Assembly: GCF_028994805.1 (NCBI RefSeq)
Contig: NZ_JAJQQP010000003.1
Location: forward strand, 392,925 to 456,924
Source of the DNA: Promicromonospora iranensis
Lineage (GTDB): Bacteria > Actinomycetota > Actinomycetes > Actinomycetales > Cellulomonadaceae
Direction of reading: 5' to 3'
DNA length: 64,000 bases
Shown here: one piece after another, positions 16,592 to 25,686 of the stretch
How positions within the stretch are numbered: the stretch's first letter is position 1
Layout of the letters: every line of letters starts with the position of its first letter
Notes under the pieces: model-generated
What the model was told of the DNA's origin: nothing
Seen by the model: only the letters and a program-made list of their open reading frames with translations
The model's database searches: none
Made by a program: the position numbers and the translations under genes

Positions 16592-18454
16592 TCATTCGCC
16601 CGGGACCCACTCGCTCGGCATGGTCGACGTGGTGCTGAACTCGGCGGGACGATAGCCCGATCGCTGTGCCTGCACCGTCACGGTCACGCGGTTTCCCTTG
16701 TGGCTGCCGCGGACCCACATGCTCGGACCGACCGTGTACCCCGCCTCTCCCTCCTGCGTGATCGTCTCGCCGGTGTCGATGTCGACCCAGGTCCAGGTGT
16801 AGGTGACGTTCGGGTCCTGCTCGATGCCGCAGTGGGCCAGCCAGCCCGCGTGCTTCACGCCCGAGCGCAGGGTGATCGAGCACGACGGCCGCGGCACCGA
16901 CGGCTGCGGCACCGTGTCGGTGGGGTCGGAGAGCGCCACGGACCTGGCGTACCCCGGTCGGGCGGCGGTCAGCCGGACCTGGACGGCCTTGCCGACGTCG
17001 TCCAGCGCGACGGTGTAGGTGCACGACCCGAGGTTGTCCCGCTCCTCGCCACCGATGCTCCACCGGCACGCGGTGGTGGTCGGCTGCGGTGCCCAGCCGG
17101 TCGCGCTCGCGGTGATCTTCTGGCCTACCTGGATCTGTGCCGGGATCGTCACGGCGCCCGGCCGGAACCGGGCCGGGGCCGCGTCCTGCTCGTCGGCGGG
17201 CGGGGTGTCCTGCTCGGCGACGGGCGTGGCGGAGGGCGAGCTCTCGGGCGTCGCCGAGGGCTTCACCTTCCGCTTCTTCGCGGTCTGGCTGGGGCTGGGT
17301 TCGGCGGACGGCTCGGCCGACGGGGACGACTCGGCCCCGGCCGTGGTGATCGCGGCGGGCTCGTCGTCGGGATCCAGGAAATGCGCGACCGCCGCCGCGC
17401 CGCCGCTGCCGGCCAGCACCAGGGCTGCCGCGACCAGGCCGGCCAGGACCCTGCGACGCGTCCGGCCGGACGGCCTCGGCTCCTCGAGGGGGCCAGGGGC
17501 GCTCAGGGCGGCGGCCGACGCCGTCGCGCGCCGCACCGTGTCGTCGTCGCGCAGCATGGTGTCGTCGTCGGGCGTGCCGGTGGCCGTGAGGCCGGTGCCG
17601 ATCAGCTCGACGCGCGGCGGTTCGGCGAGCGACGCCAGCACCGCCGCCGTGGTCGGGCGCGCGGCGGGGTCCTTGGCCAGGCAGGCGCCGACCAGGGGGC
17701 GCAGGCCGGGCGGCAGGGTGTCGAGGCCGGGCTGCTCGTGCACGATCCGGTAGGTGAGCGTCGCGAGGCTGCCGGTCCCGAACGGGGGCGTCCCGGCCGC
17801 CGCGAGGTGGGCCACGGCGCCGAGGGACCACATGTCCGAGGCGGCGGTGACGGCCTCGCCGCGGGCCTGCTCGGGTGACATGAACTGCGGCGTGCCCGGC
17901 TGCATGCCCGTGGTGGTCAGCGACGTGGCGTCCGAGTCGGAGACGATGCCCATGTCGATCAGCACCGGCCCGTCGGGGCCGAGCAGCACGTTGGCGGGCT
18001 TGACGTCGCGGTGGACGAGGCCTTCGCGGTGGATCACGTCGAGCGCCTCGGCAAGGCCGGCCACGAGCTCGCGGACGGCAGCCTCGGGGAGGCTTCCCAC
18101 CTCGGCGATGGCCTGCGCCAGGGTGGGCCCGGGCACGTACTCGGTGGCGAGCCAGGGCTGCGGGGCGTCGACGTCGAAGTCGACGACGGCCGCCGTGTGC
18201 CGGTTGCGGACCTTCGTCGCGGCCGAGACCTCGCGGCGGAAGCGAGCCCGGAACTCGCGCTCGTCGGTGCGCTCGGGGTGGATGACCTTGATCGCGAGCA
18301 GCCGGCCGCTCCGCGTGGCTCCCAGGTACACCATGCCCATGCCGCCCCGGCCGAGCCGGCCGCGGACCTCGTACCCGCCGAGCTCGGGCGGGTCGTCGGC
18401 GGTGGCTGGTGTGATCTCAGGTGCGCGGACACGCCGCACCACGTCGGACAGCAC
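16592..18454 (-). CDS. Membrane-anchored Ser/Thr protein kinase with extracytoplasmic domain (PknB-type)
   Basis: A 620-residue Hanks-type kinase. Residues 28-280 are the cytoplasmic kinase: glycine loop GRLGRGGMGMVYLG, ATP Lys56 (AIKVI), catalytic HRDVKPANVLL with Asp150, and APE-equivalent SPEQARG. The metal-binding DFG reads Asp-Met-Gly at 167-169, a conservative change that should keep activity. A juxtamembrane linker leads to one membrane helix (about 340-362), then a Ser/Pro/Glu-rich spacer and two repeats of a small Cys-paired beta domain (CRWSIGGEERDN...SC and CSITLRSG...HCGI) that could sense a cell-wall or surface ligand. It lies 165 bases downstream of dusB. Confidence 0.92.
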   Translation of the reverse strand: MLSDVVRRVRAPEITPATADDPPELGGYEVRGRLGRGGMGMVYLGATRSGRLLAIKVIHPERTDEREFRARFRREVSAATKVRNRHTAAVVDFDVDAPQPWLATEYVPGPTLAQAIAEVGSLPEAAVRELVAGLAEALDVIHREGLVHRDVKPANVLLGPDGPVLIDMGIVSDSDATSLTTTGMQPGTPQFMSPEQARGEAVTAASDMWSLGAVAHLAAAGTPPFGTGSLATLTYRIVHEQPGLDTLPPGLRPLVGACLAKDPAARPTTAAVLASLAEPPRVELIGTGLTATGTPDDDTMLRDDDTVRRATASAAALSAPGPLEEPRPSGRTRRRVLAGLVAAALVLAGSGGAAAVAHFLDPDDEPAAITTAGAESSPSAEPSAEPSPSQTAKKRKVKPSATPESSPSATPVAEQDTPPADEQDAAPARFRPGAVTIPAQIQVGQKITASATGWAPQPTTTACRWSIGGEERDNLGSCTYTVALDDVGKAVQVRLTAARPGYARSVALSDPTDTVPQPSVPRPSCSITLRSGVKHAGWLAHCGIEQDPNVTYTWTWVDIDTGETITQEGEAGYTVGPSMWVRGSHKGNRVTVTVQAQRSGYRPAEFSTTSTMPSEWVPGE

Positions 18455-18619
18455 GGGGGAACTCCCTCGGGTCGGGTGGGCTCACTCGGGGAAAGCCGGC
18501 CGAACGGCGTGCGCACCGGACGGCGGAAGGAGCGTATCGGAACCGGTCCGAGCGCGATCGCACCGTCACCTCCGCGGACCGGCCCTCGTCGGGCCGCGCG
18601 TCAGGCGGGCTCCCGGCCC

Positions 18620-19849
18620 TCAGCCGCCGCTGACGCTCAGCTCGGCCTCGCGCAGCTTGGCCTCGAACTCCTCCGACAGGTCGCGTGAGTCGAGCCACCC
18701 GTACGGCAGGTGCGGCGTCTTCGGCGATCCGGCGCGGCCGCGGGGGCCCTCGGCGTCGTCCCCGGGGTAGGGGGCGTCCAGGTCCAGCGCGTCGAGGCGC
18801 TCGCGCAGCTCGGCGAGCGTGTTGATCAGGGCGAGCTCGTGCCGCTTCTCGCCGCCGACGGCGTAGCCCTTGAGGTACCAGGCCATGTGCTTGCGCAGGT
18901 CGCGCATGCCCTTGCCCTCGTCGCCGTCGAAGTACTCGACCATGAGCGTGCCGTGCCGGTAGACCGTGTCGGCGACCTCGCGCAGGCCCGGCCGGACCCG
19001 CAGGCCGGAACCGTTGAAGGCGGCGGCGAGGTCGGCGAACAGCCAGGGGCGGCCCTGGCAGCCCCGACCGACGACGACACCGTCGGCGCCGGTCTCCTCG
19101 ACCATGCGCACGGCGTCCTCCGCGGACCAGATGTCGCCGTTGCCGAGCACGGGGACCGTCCGCACGGCCTCCTTGAGGCGGGCGATCGCCTCCCACTCGG
19201 CCTGCCCGGAGTAGTGCTGCGCGGCGGTCCGCGCGTGCAGCGCGACGGCGGCGACGCCGAGCGACTCCGCGATCCGGCCGGCCTCCAGGTAGGTCAGGTG
19301 GTCGTCGTCGATGCCCTTGCGCATCTTGATCGTCACGGGGACGCCGTGCGGCGCGGCGGCGTCGACGGCGGCCTTGACGATGTCCGTGAACAGCTGCCGC
19401 TTCCAGGGCAGTGCGGCGCCGCCGCCCTTGCGGGTCACCTTGGGCACCGGGCAGCCGAAGTTGAGGTCGATGTGGTCGGCGCGCTCCTCGCCCGCGATGA
19501 TCTTCACGGCGGCGCCCACGGTGGCGGGGTCGACGCCGTACACCTGGGCGGAGCGGGGCGTCTCGTCCTCGCCGAACGTCACGATGCGCAGCGCCTCGAC
19601 GTTGCGCTCCACGAGCGCCCGGCTGGTCACCATCTCGGCGACGTACAGGCCCGGGTCGAACCCGGTCGACCGCCCCGCCTCGCGGCACAGCGTGCGGAAC
19701 GCGCGGTTGGTCACCCCCGCCATGGGCGCGAGCACCACGGGCGTGGCGACGGTGATGGGGCCGATCTGCAGGGGCGCGAGCAGGGGAGCGCTCGACGCCC
19801 GGCCGGATGCGGCGGGCGCCTGCGTGGCGGTGTCGAGGACGGAGTTCAC
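18620..19849 (-). CDS. dusB: tRNA-dihydrouridine synthase B
   Basis: FMN-dependent enzyme that reduces specific uridines of tRNA to dihydrouridine. The protein has LAPMAGVTNRAFR at the start of the TIM barrel, AQVYG, DHIDLNFGCPVPKVTRKGGGAAL with the catalytic Cys, ALHARTA, GNGDIWS and GVVVGRGCQGRPWLF for FMN phosphate, then the helical tRNA-binding end (KHMAWYLKGY). I use the GTG at 19849, giving 409 residues, because the family barrel starts soon after; a GTG at 19879 would add ten residues. Neither has a well-spaced ribosome site, and AACAAT six bases before 19849 suggests a leaderless start. Confidence 0.94.
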   Translation of the reverse strand: MNSVLDTATQAPAASGRASSAPLLAPLQIGPITVATPVVLAPMAGVTNRAFRTLCREAGRSTGFDPGLYVAEMVTSRALVERNVEALRIVTFGEDETPRSAQVYGVDPATVGAAVKIIAGEERADHIDLNFGCPVPKVTRKGGGAALPWKRQLFTDIVKAAVDAAAPHGVPVTIKMRKGIDDDHLTYLEAGRIAESLGVAAVALHARTAAQHYSGQAEWEAIARLKEAVRTVPVLGNGDIWSAEDAVRMVEETGADGVVVGRGCQGRPWLFADLAAAFNGSGLRVRPGLREVADTVYRHGTLMVEYFDGDEGKGMRDLRKHMAWYLKGYAVGGEKRHELALINTLAELRERLDALDLDAPYPGDDAEGPRGRAGSPKTPHLPYGWLDSRDLSEEFEAKLREAELSVSGG

Positions 19850-19933
19850 GCTCCCATTGTTCCATCGGTGCCGGTGCACGCAGGCGTGGTGTGGTGGCCC
19901 TCACGCAGCCCGCCTCGCGCGGACTGCTATGGT

Positions 19934-19953
19934 TCAATGACTCAATACATTGA
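19934..19953. promoter_or_regulatory. Inverted repeat before the membrane-protein/GntR pair (candidate operator)
   Basis: TCAATG-8-CATTGA is a perfect 6-bp inverted repeat in a locally AT-richer stretch, 20 bases ahead of the membrane-protein start. YtrA-type GntR regulators usually bind the promoter of their own transport operon, so this is a good candidate site; binding is inferred only. Confidence 0.45.
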
Positions 19954-19972
19954 TCCAATGAATGGAGCGGCC

Positions 19973-20875
19973 ATGCACGCGGTGGTACTCGTGATCGTTC
20001 TCGGCCTGCCGGCCCTGCTCATCACCCTGATCGTGCTGCTGGTCACGAACCAGGGCGGCCCGCCGCGCGACCACGAGGCGACGGTCGTCGCGGCCCGCCG
20101 CCACGAGACCCGCATCTCGGCGGCAGCGGCGGCGGCGAGCGTCTGCTCCGCGCTGGCGCTCGGCAACCCCGCCGTGGTGACCTGGGGCCCGCCCGGCGTG
20201 CTGCTCGGCCTGGCGCCGTTCGTCGCGGCCCTGACGTTCTGCCTGGCGCGTCTCAGCGGTGAGACGCGCTGGCCGCGCCCCACCGGTGAGGTCCGCAGCG
20301 CGCCCCTCGTGCGGCGGAGCGTGCGGGACCAGGGCGGGTGGCGACTGCCGCTGTTCGTCGGCACCGCCGTGGGGCTCGCCGTCGCCCTCGTGGTGTTCGG
20401 GCTCACTGCCGCCGACGACGGACGCAGCGTCGAACGTGTCGTCACGAGTGCCGGCGGCGTCGTCGTGGAGACGCACGCGGCCGGCCCCTACCCCGACTGG
20501 GAGCTCGGCGGCCCCGCGCTCGTGGCCCTGCTGCTCGTGGTGGGCACGACGGTCCTGGCGCTGCGGGCGGTGACGCGGCGGCCACCGATCGGGCTGCTGT
20601 CCCCGGCGCAGGACGACGCGATCCGGCGAACCTCCGCGGCGCGTGTGCTCGGCGGGGCGCAGGCGTGGGTGGGGCTGGGAGCAGCCGGCTACCTGGCGTT
20701 CGCGGCCGGCGCGCTGCTGAGGGTCGACGAATTGGCCGGCGGCCTCGCCTGCCTCCTCCTGGCCGTGGTGGCCTTCGTCGGGTCCCTGGTGGTCGCGACC
20801 ACTGCACTGACATCCCGGCGGGCCGGTGCCGCGGACGGCGTGCCGCGCACCGCCCCGGCAGAGCCCTCGGCATGA
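19973..20875 (+). CDS. Multi-pass membrane protein (DUF1648/SdpI-style partner of a GntR regulator)
   Basis: A 300-residue protein with about six hydrophobic segments (residues 3-24, 52-72, 74-92, 125-147, 180-200, 235-285). No catalytic motif was recognised. The ATG at 19973 is preferred over in-frame ATGs at 19937 and 19958 because GGAG stands five bases before it and it starts directly on the first membrane helix. The stop overlaps the start of a small GntR regulator, an arrangement common for membrane proteins under YtrA-type control. The DUF1648 link rests on gene context and general layout, not on a clear motif. Function unknown. Confidence 0.75.
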   Translation: MHAVVLVIVLGLPALLITLIVLLVTNQGGPPRDHEATVVAARRHETRISAAAAAASVCSALALGNPAVVTWGPPGVLLGLAPFVAALTFCLARLSGETRWPRPTGEVRSAPLVRRSVRDQGGWRLPLFVGTAVGLAVALVVFGLTAADDGRSVERVVTSAGGVVVETHAAGPYPDWELGGPALVALLLVVGTTVLALRAVTRRPPIGLLSPAQDDAIRRTSAARVLGGAQAWVGLGAAGYLAFAAGALLRVDELAGGLACLLLAVVAFVGSLVVATTALTSRRAGAADGVPRTAPAEPSA

Positions 20876-21318
20876 CGGCGCTGCAGGTCGACCTGGCCTC
20901 GCCCGTCCCGGTCTACGAGCAGATCCGTAGCCAGGTCTCGGCCCTCGTCGCCGTGGGCGGTCTGCGTCCGGGGGATCGGCTGCCGGCCTCGCGGGATCTC
21001 GCGCGCGACCTGGGGATCGCCGTCGGTACGGTGCAGCGGGCCTACCGGGAGCTGGAGGCGAGCGGCGTGGTCACCAGCCGGCGCCGGGTGGGCACCGTGA
21101 TCGCGGAGCCTCCGGCGACGGCCGGGTCGGGCGAGGTCTCCGGGGACGCCGCCCGGCCGGGCGGGGTGTCGCAGGGCCCGGCCGGGAAGCCGGCGTCGGA
21201 CCCGAGCGGGCTGGTCGGCGAGGCTCGCGCGCTCGTGGCCCGGGCGCGTGAGCAGGGGCTGAGCGACGAGGCGGTCCTTGCCCTCGTCCGGGGAGCGCTG
21301 CTGCCGGAGTCGCGCTGA
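20872..21318 (+). CDS. GntR-family regulator, YtrA type
   Basis: A 148-residue DNA-binding protein with an N-terminal winged helix: VYEQIRSQVSALVAVGGLRPGDRLPASRDLARDLGIAVGTVQRAYRELEASGVV spans residues 14-70. The C-terminal part is short and has no large effector domain, which defines the YtrA subgroup. Its ATG overlaps the membrane-protein stop by four bases, so the two are co-translated. It probably represses its own operon through the inverted repeat at 19934-19953. Confidence 0.88.
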   Translation: MTALQVDLASPVPVYEQIRSQVSALVAVGGLRPGDRLPASRDLARDLGIAVGTVQRAYRELEASGVVTSRRRVGTVIAEPPATAGSGEVSGDAARPGGVSQGPAGKPASDPSGLVGEARALVARAREQGLSDEAVLALVRGALLPESR

Positions 21319-21320
21319 GC

Positions 21321-22781
21321 TCAGGGCTGACGGGTGAGGCCGGTCACCGACTGCTCGTCCTGCCAGCACTGGACGCCGCTGAGGTCGGGCAGCAGGTCGC
21401 GGGTGAACACCGGGTCGCGCCCGGCGCGCCGCTGTCGCGTGTAGTCGCGCAGCAGCCGGAACGCGATGCCCGAGAGCAGTGCGATGGCCACGAGGTTCAC
21501 CAGGGCCATCACGCCCATGATCCCGTCGGCGGTGTTCCACACCAGCGACGAGTCCAGCACCGACCCGGCGAACACGGCCACCACCACGAGCGTGCGGTAC
21601 CCGGCCAGGACAGCGGGTGAGTTGGTGATGAACTCGACGTTCGACTCGCCGTAGTAGTAGTTCCCGAGGATCGAGCTGAAGGCGAGCAGGAAGATGATCA
21701 CCGCGAGCAACCAGTTCGACCAGGCGCCGAGGTTCGCGACGAGCGCCGTCTGGGTGAGCTCGATGCCGGCGGTCGCGCCGCTGAGGTCGGGGTTGGAGAC
21801 CAGGATGATGAACGCGGTGACCGAGCACACGAGGAAGGTGTCGAAGTAGACGCCGAGGGTCTGCACGAGGCCCTGCTTCACGGGGTGCGTCACCGCGGCG
21901 CTGGCTCCCGCGTTCGGTGCCGAGCCCAGCCCAGCCTCGTTGGAGAACATGCCGCGCTTGACGCCCTGGAGGATGACCGTGCCGACAGCACCGCCGAAGA
22001 CCTCCTGGGCGCCGAAGGCCTCGGTGAGGATCACGGCGAACACCTCGGGGACGCGCTGGACGTTCAGGGCCACGATCACGATCCCGGCCGCCAGGTAGAG
22101 CAGCGCCATCGTGGGCACCACGGCCTGGGTCACGTGGGCGATCCGCCGGATGCCGCCGAACACGACGAGACCGGACAGCACGGCCAGGACCACGGCGACC
22201 ACCCAGACGACCGGGCTCGAGCCGTCTCCGGAGCCGGTGCCGACGGCGGCGTCGAGCGTCGTGGCGATCGTGTTGGCCTGCAGGGACGAGAACGCGAACG
22301 GGAAGCAGACGATGAGGATGACCGCGAAGACGATGCCCATCCACCGGGCCTTCAGACCGTGCTGCATGTAGTAGGCGGGGCCGCCGCGGAAGCCGTCGGC
22401 GTCGCGCACCTTGTAGAGCTGCCCCAGGGTCGACTCGACGAAGGACGACGCGCCGCCGACGAACGCCATGACCCACATCCAGAAGACCGCACCCGGTCCG
22501 CCGAGCGCGATCGCGGTGCCGACCCCCGCGATGTTGCCGACGCCGACCCGCGACGCCGCCGAGACCGTGAATGCCTGGAACGCCGACAGCGACTGCGGTT
22601 CGCCGTCCGCGTCCTTCGGTGTCTTGTCGGTCAGCGTGCGGAACATCTCCGGGATCAGCCGGAGCTGCACCGCCCTGCTGCGGATCGTGAACCAGAGACC
22701 GAGCACCGCCACGACGGGAAGCACGGCGTTGGTCCAGAGGATGTCACCGGCGTCGAGGACCCAGGCGTCGAGCATTTCCAT
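21321..22781 (-). CDS. Alanine/glycine:sodium (or proton) symporter, AGCS family
   Basis: A 486-residue secondary transporter of the plasma membrane with about ten to eleven helices. Family signatures include SAFQAFTVSAASRVGVGNIAGVGTAIALGGPGAVFWMW (substrate and sodium site), FRGGPAYYMQHGL, and GMFSNEAGLGSAPNAGA. The exact amino acid cannot be read from sequence; alanine and glycine are usual. The ATG at 22781 has no strong ribosome site, and a second ATG lies two codons in. It is divergent from the arcD-like gene by 159 bases. Confidence 0.92.
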   Translation of the reverse strand: MEMLDAWVLDAGDILWTNAVLPVVAVLGLWFTIRSRAVQLRLIPEMFRTLTDKTPKDADGEPQSLSAFQAFTVSAASRVGVGNIAGVGTAIALGGPGAVFWMWVMAFVGGASSFVESTLGQLYKVRDADGFRGGPAYYMQHGLKARWMGIVFAVILIVCFPFAFSSLQANTIATTLDAAVGTGSGDGSSPVVWVVAVVLAVLSGLVVFGGIRRIAHVTQAVVPTMALLYLAAGIVIVALNVQRVPEVFAVILTEAFGAQEVFGGAVGTVILQGVKRGMFSNEAGLGSAPNAGASAAVTHPVKQGLVQTLGVYFDTFLVCSVTAFIILVSNPDLSGATAGIELTQTALVANLGAWSNWLLAVIIFLLAFSSILGNYYYGESNVEFITNSPAVLAGYRTLVVVAVFAGSVLDSSLVWNTADGIMGVMALVNLVAIALLSGIAFRLLRDYTRQRRAGRDPVFTRDLLPDLSGVQCWQDEQSVTGLTRQP

Positions 22782-22848
22782 CAGGACAGCATGCGGCCCC
22801 GGCCCGCCGTCTGCCCGGTCAGAGCGGACCCGGGCGCGGCCCTATCTT

Positions 22849-22878
22849 TTGCCGACCTCCGCCGTGCGTGTCTGTAAT
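22849..22878 (+). promoter_or_regulatory. Promoter of the arcD-arcA unit
   Basis: TTGCCG (22849-22854), an 18-base spacer and TGTAAT (22873-22878, one base from TATAAT) form a good housekeeping-sigma promoter. It would give a leader of about 55 bases before the ATG at 22941. No regulator site was recognised beside it. Confidence 0.55.
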
Positions 22879-22940
22879 GGAAGCCGCCGGGGCATCGAGG
22901 GACGCGAGGCTGCCGGACGTGTGGACCGGGAGGCCGGGCC

Positions 22941-24404
22941 ATGCTCGACCGCTCTGGGGGTCTCACGATGCAGGCTGACGACCGCACGCAGGAACGCACG
23001 GCGAAGATCAGCGTCGCCACGCTCACCGCGATGGTGGTGGGCTCGATGGTGGGGGCCGGTGTCTTCTCGCTCCCGAGCCGGTTCGCGGGCGAGACCGGCG
23101 TGCTCGGTGCTCTCATCTCGTGGGCCATCGCGGGCAGCGGCATGCTCATGCTCGCCTTCGTGTTCCAGCGGCTCGCGATGCGCAAGCCCGACCTCGACTC
23201 CGGTGTCTACGCCTACGCGAAGGCCGGTTTCGGCGAGTACCTCGGCTTCTTCTCGGCCTTCGGGTACTGGGCCAGCGCGTGCGTCGGCAACGTCACCTAC
23301 TGGATCCTCATCATGTCGACGGTGGGCGCGATCCTGCCCGTGCTCGGGGAGGGCGACACCCTCGTCGCGTTCCTCGTGTCGTCGGCGTGCGTGTGGCTGT
23401 TCTACCTGCTGGTGCGGCGCGGGGTGAAGGAGGCCGCGGCCATCAACCGCATCGTCACGGTCGCCAAGGTCGTGCCGATCGTCATGTTCGTGCTCATCGC
23501 GGTCTTCCTGCTGGACCCGCAGGTGCTCAGGGACAACTTCGAGGGCTACGGCAGCACCGGCCCGCTGTTCGACCAGGTGCGCGGCACCATGCTCGCCACG
23601 GTCTTCGTCTTCCTCGGGGTCGAGGGCGCCAGCGTCTACTCGCGGCACGCGCGCCGCCGCGAGGACGTCGGCCGCGCGACGGTGCTGGGCTTCCTCATGG
23701 TGCTCGCGATCTTCGCGTCGGTGACCATCGTGTCGTACGGCATCCTCCCGATGGAGGAGCTCGCCGAGCTGCGCCAGCCGTCCATGGCGGGCGTGCTCGA
23801 GGCGGCGGTGGGCGGCTGGGGCGCGGTGTTCGTGAGCGTCGGCCTGATCGTGTCGGTGCTGGGCGCCTATCTGGCCTGGACCCTCATGTCGTCCGAGGTC
23901 CTGTTCGTCGCGGCCAAGGACCGGGACATGCCGCGGTTCCTCGCCCGGTCGGACGCGAACGACGTGCCGCGGGCGGCGCTCCTGCTGACGACGGCGCTCA
24001 TCCAGGTGGTCCTGGTCGTCACCCTGCTGTCCGAGGACGCGTTCACCTTCGCGCTGGACCTGACCAGCGCGCTCTCGCTCGTCCCCTTCCTGCTCGCCGC
24101 CGGCTACGCGCTCAAGCTGGCCCTCGGGCGCGGCGGGCCGGCGGCGGGCAGCCCCACGACGCGCGACCTCGTCATCGCGGTGCTCGCCGTGCTCTACACG
24201 CTGTTCCTGCTGTTCGCGGCCGGGCTGACGTTCCTGCTCCTGTCGTTCGTCGTCTACGCCCCGGCGACCGTCCTGTTCGCGATGACCCGCCGTGAGCAGG
24301 GCCGACGGGTGTTCAGCAGGGGCGAGCTGGTGATCTTCGTCGTGTCGGTCATCGGCGCGGTGATCGGCGTCGTCGCCCTCGCCACGGGCGCGATCTCCAT
24401 CTGA
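22941..24404 (+). CDS. arcD: Arginine/ornithine antiporter-like APC transporter
   Basis: A 487-residue amino acid antiporter of the basic amino acid/polyamine branch of the APC superfamily. Helix 1 carries VVGSMVGAGVFSLPSRFA, the unwound substrate site, and about 12 helices follow, with MLATVFVFLGVEGASVYSRHARRR in the middle. Immediate linkage to arginine deiminase supports exchange of arginine for citrulline or ornithine. The ATG at 22941 follows GGGAGG by seven bases; an ATG at 22968 is also possible. It lies 12 bases before arcA. Confidence 0.88.
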   Translation: MLDRSGGLTMQADDRTQERTAKISVATLTAMVVGSMVGAGVFSLPSRFAGETGVLGALISWAIAGSGMLMLAFVFQRLAMRKPDLDSGVYAYAKAGFGEYLGFFSAFGYWASACVGNVTYWILIMSTVGAILPVLGEGDTLVAFLVSSACVWLFYLLVRRGVKEAAAINRIVTVAKVVPIVMFVLIAVFLLDPQVLRDNFEGYGSTGPLFDQVRGTMLATVFVFLGVEGASVYSRHARRREDVGRATVLGFLMVLAIFASVTIVSYGILPMEELAELRQPSMAGVLEAAVGGWGAVFVSVGLIVSVLGAYLAWTLMSSEVLFVAAKDRDMPRFLARSDANDVPRAALLLTTALIQVVLVVTLLSEDAFTFALDLTSALSLVPFLLAAGYALKLALGRGGPAAGSPTTRDLVIAVLAVLYTLFLLFAAGLTFLLLSFVVYAPATVLFAMTRREQGRRVFSRGELVIFVVSVIGAVIGVVALATGAISI

Positions 24405-24416
24405 GGAAGGGACCCC

Positions 24417-25679
24417 ATGACCATCCAGAGCAGCGACATGTCACTCCCCTCGGCGGCCTACGGAGTGCACTCCGAGGTGGGCCGCCTGCGCAAGGTGCTC
24501 GTCTGCCGGCCGGGGCTCGCCCACCGGCGGCTCACGCCCACCACGTCGGACGACCTGCTCTTCGACGACGTGCTCTGGGTGGACCGGGCGATCGAGCACC
24601 ATGCCGGGTTCGTCGCGGACCTGCGGGCCCGGGGCGTCGAGGTCGTCGAGCTGCACGACGTCCTCGCCGAGACGGTGCGGGTGCCCGGGGCGCGGGACTG
24701 GCTGCTGGACCGGAAGATCGTCCCGGGCATCGTCGGGACCGGGCTCATCGACGCGACCCGCGAGTTCCTCGAGGGCCTGGTCCCCGAGCAGCTCGCCGAG
24801 TACCTGATCGGCGGGCTCGCGACGCACGACGTGCCCGACCTGCCGGCGGCGTACCGGTCCTTGGCGGAGTACACGGCGGACTCCCGGGAGTACCTCATGG
24901 CCCCGGTGCCCAACACGCTGTTCACGCGCGACACGACCTGCTGGCTCTACGGCGGCGTGACGCTGAACCCCCTGTACTGGCCGGCGCGGCACGACGAGAC
25001 GCTGCTGATGAAGGCCGTCTACGAGTTCCACCCGGACTTCGTGGGGTCCACCGTCTGGTGGGGTGATCCGGAGACCGACCACCAGCGGGCGACGCTCGAG
25101 GGTGGCGACGTCATGCCCGTGGGCAACGGCACGGTGCTCGTGGGCATGAGCGAGCGGACGTCGCGCCAGGCGATCACGCAGGTCGCGACGGCGCTGTTCG
25201 AGCGGGGCGCCGCCGAGCAGGTGATCGTCGCGGGCATGCCCAAGCTGCGCGCGGCCATGCACCTCGACACGGTCATGACGTTCGCCGACGTCGACACGGT
25301 GACCGTCTACCCGCGCATCGTCGGCGCCATCCACCCGTTCGTGCTGCGCCCGGGCTCCGGCGGCGGCCTGTCGGTCACCGACGAGGGCGGCACGACGTTC
25401 CTGGAGGTCGTGGCGCGCGAGACGGGGCTCGGTGCGCTGCACGTCATCGAGACCGGCGGCGACGTCTACGAGTCGGAGCGGCAGCAGTGGGACAGCGGCA
25501 ACAACGCCGTCGCGGTGGAGCCGGGTGTCGTGTTCACCTACGACCGGAACACCACGACGAACGACCTGCTGCGCAAGGCGGGCATCGAGGTGATCGAGAT
25601 CAACGGTGCGGAGCTGGGCCGCGGACGCGGCGGTGGGCACTGCATGACGTGCCCGATCATCCGCGACCCAGCCACCTGA
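24417..25679 (+). CDS. arcA: Arginine deiminase
   Basis: Hydrolyses arginine to citrulline and ammonia in the cytoplasm. The 420-residue protein has all the expected motifs: RKVLVCRPG near the start, [34 protein letters not shown] with the catalytic His, and GGGHCMTCP with the nucleophilic Cys at about 409. Length is normal for the family. GGAAGGGA precedes the ATG. The ornithine carbamoyltransferase and carbamate kinase that complete the ATP-yielding pathway are not adjacent, so here the pair may serve acid tolerance or nitrogen release. Confidence 0.95.
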   Translation: MTIQSSDMSLPSAAYGVHSEVGRLRKVLVCRPGLAHRRLTPTTSDDLLFDDVLWVDRAIEHHAGFVADLRARGVEVVELHDVLAETVRVPGARDWLLDRKIVPGIVGTGLIDATREFLEGLVPEQLAEYLIGGLATHDVPDLPAAYRSLAEYTADSREYLMAPVPNTLFTRDTTCWLYGGVTLNPLYWPARHDETLLMKAVYEFHPDFVGSTVWWGDPETDHQRATLEGGDVMPVGNGTVLVGMSERTSRQAITQVATALFERGAAEQVIVAGMPKLRAAMHLDTVMTFADVDTVTVYPRIVGAIHPFVLRPGSGGGLSVTDEGGTTFLEVVARETGLGALHVIETGGDVYESERQQWDSGNNAVAVEPGVVFTYDRNTTTNDLLRKAGIEVIEINGAELGRGRGGGHCMTCPIIRDPAT

Positions 25680-25686
25680 CGGTTCG

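Noticed and set aside
22782..22940. Glycine riboswitch before the AGCS symporter
   Set aside because: The gap is only 159 bases, shared with a divergent promoter, and has no recognisable glycine aptamer core.
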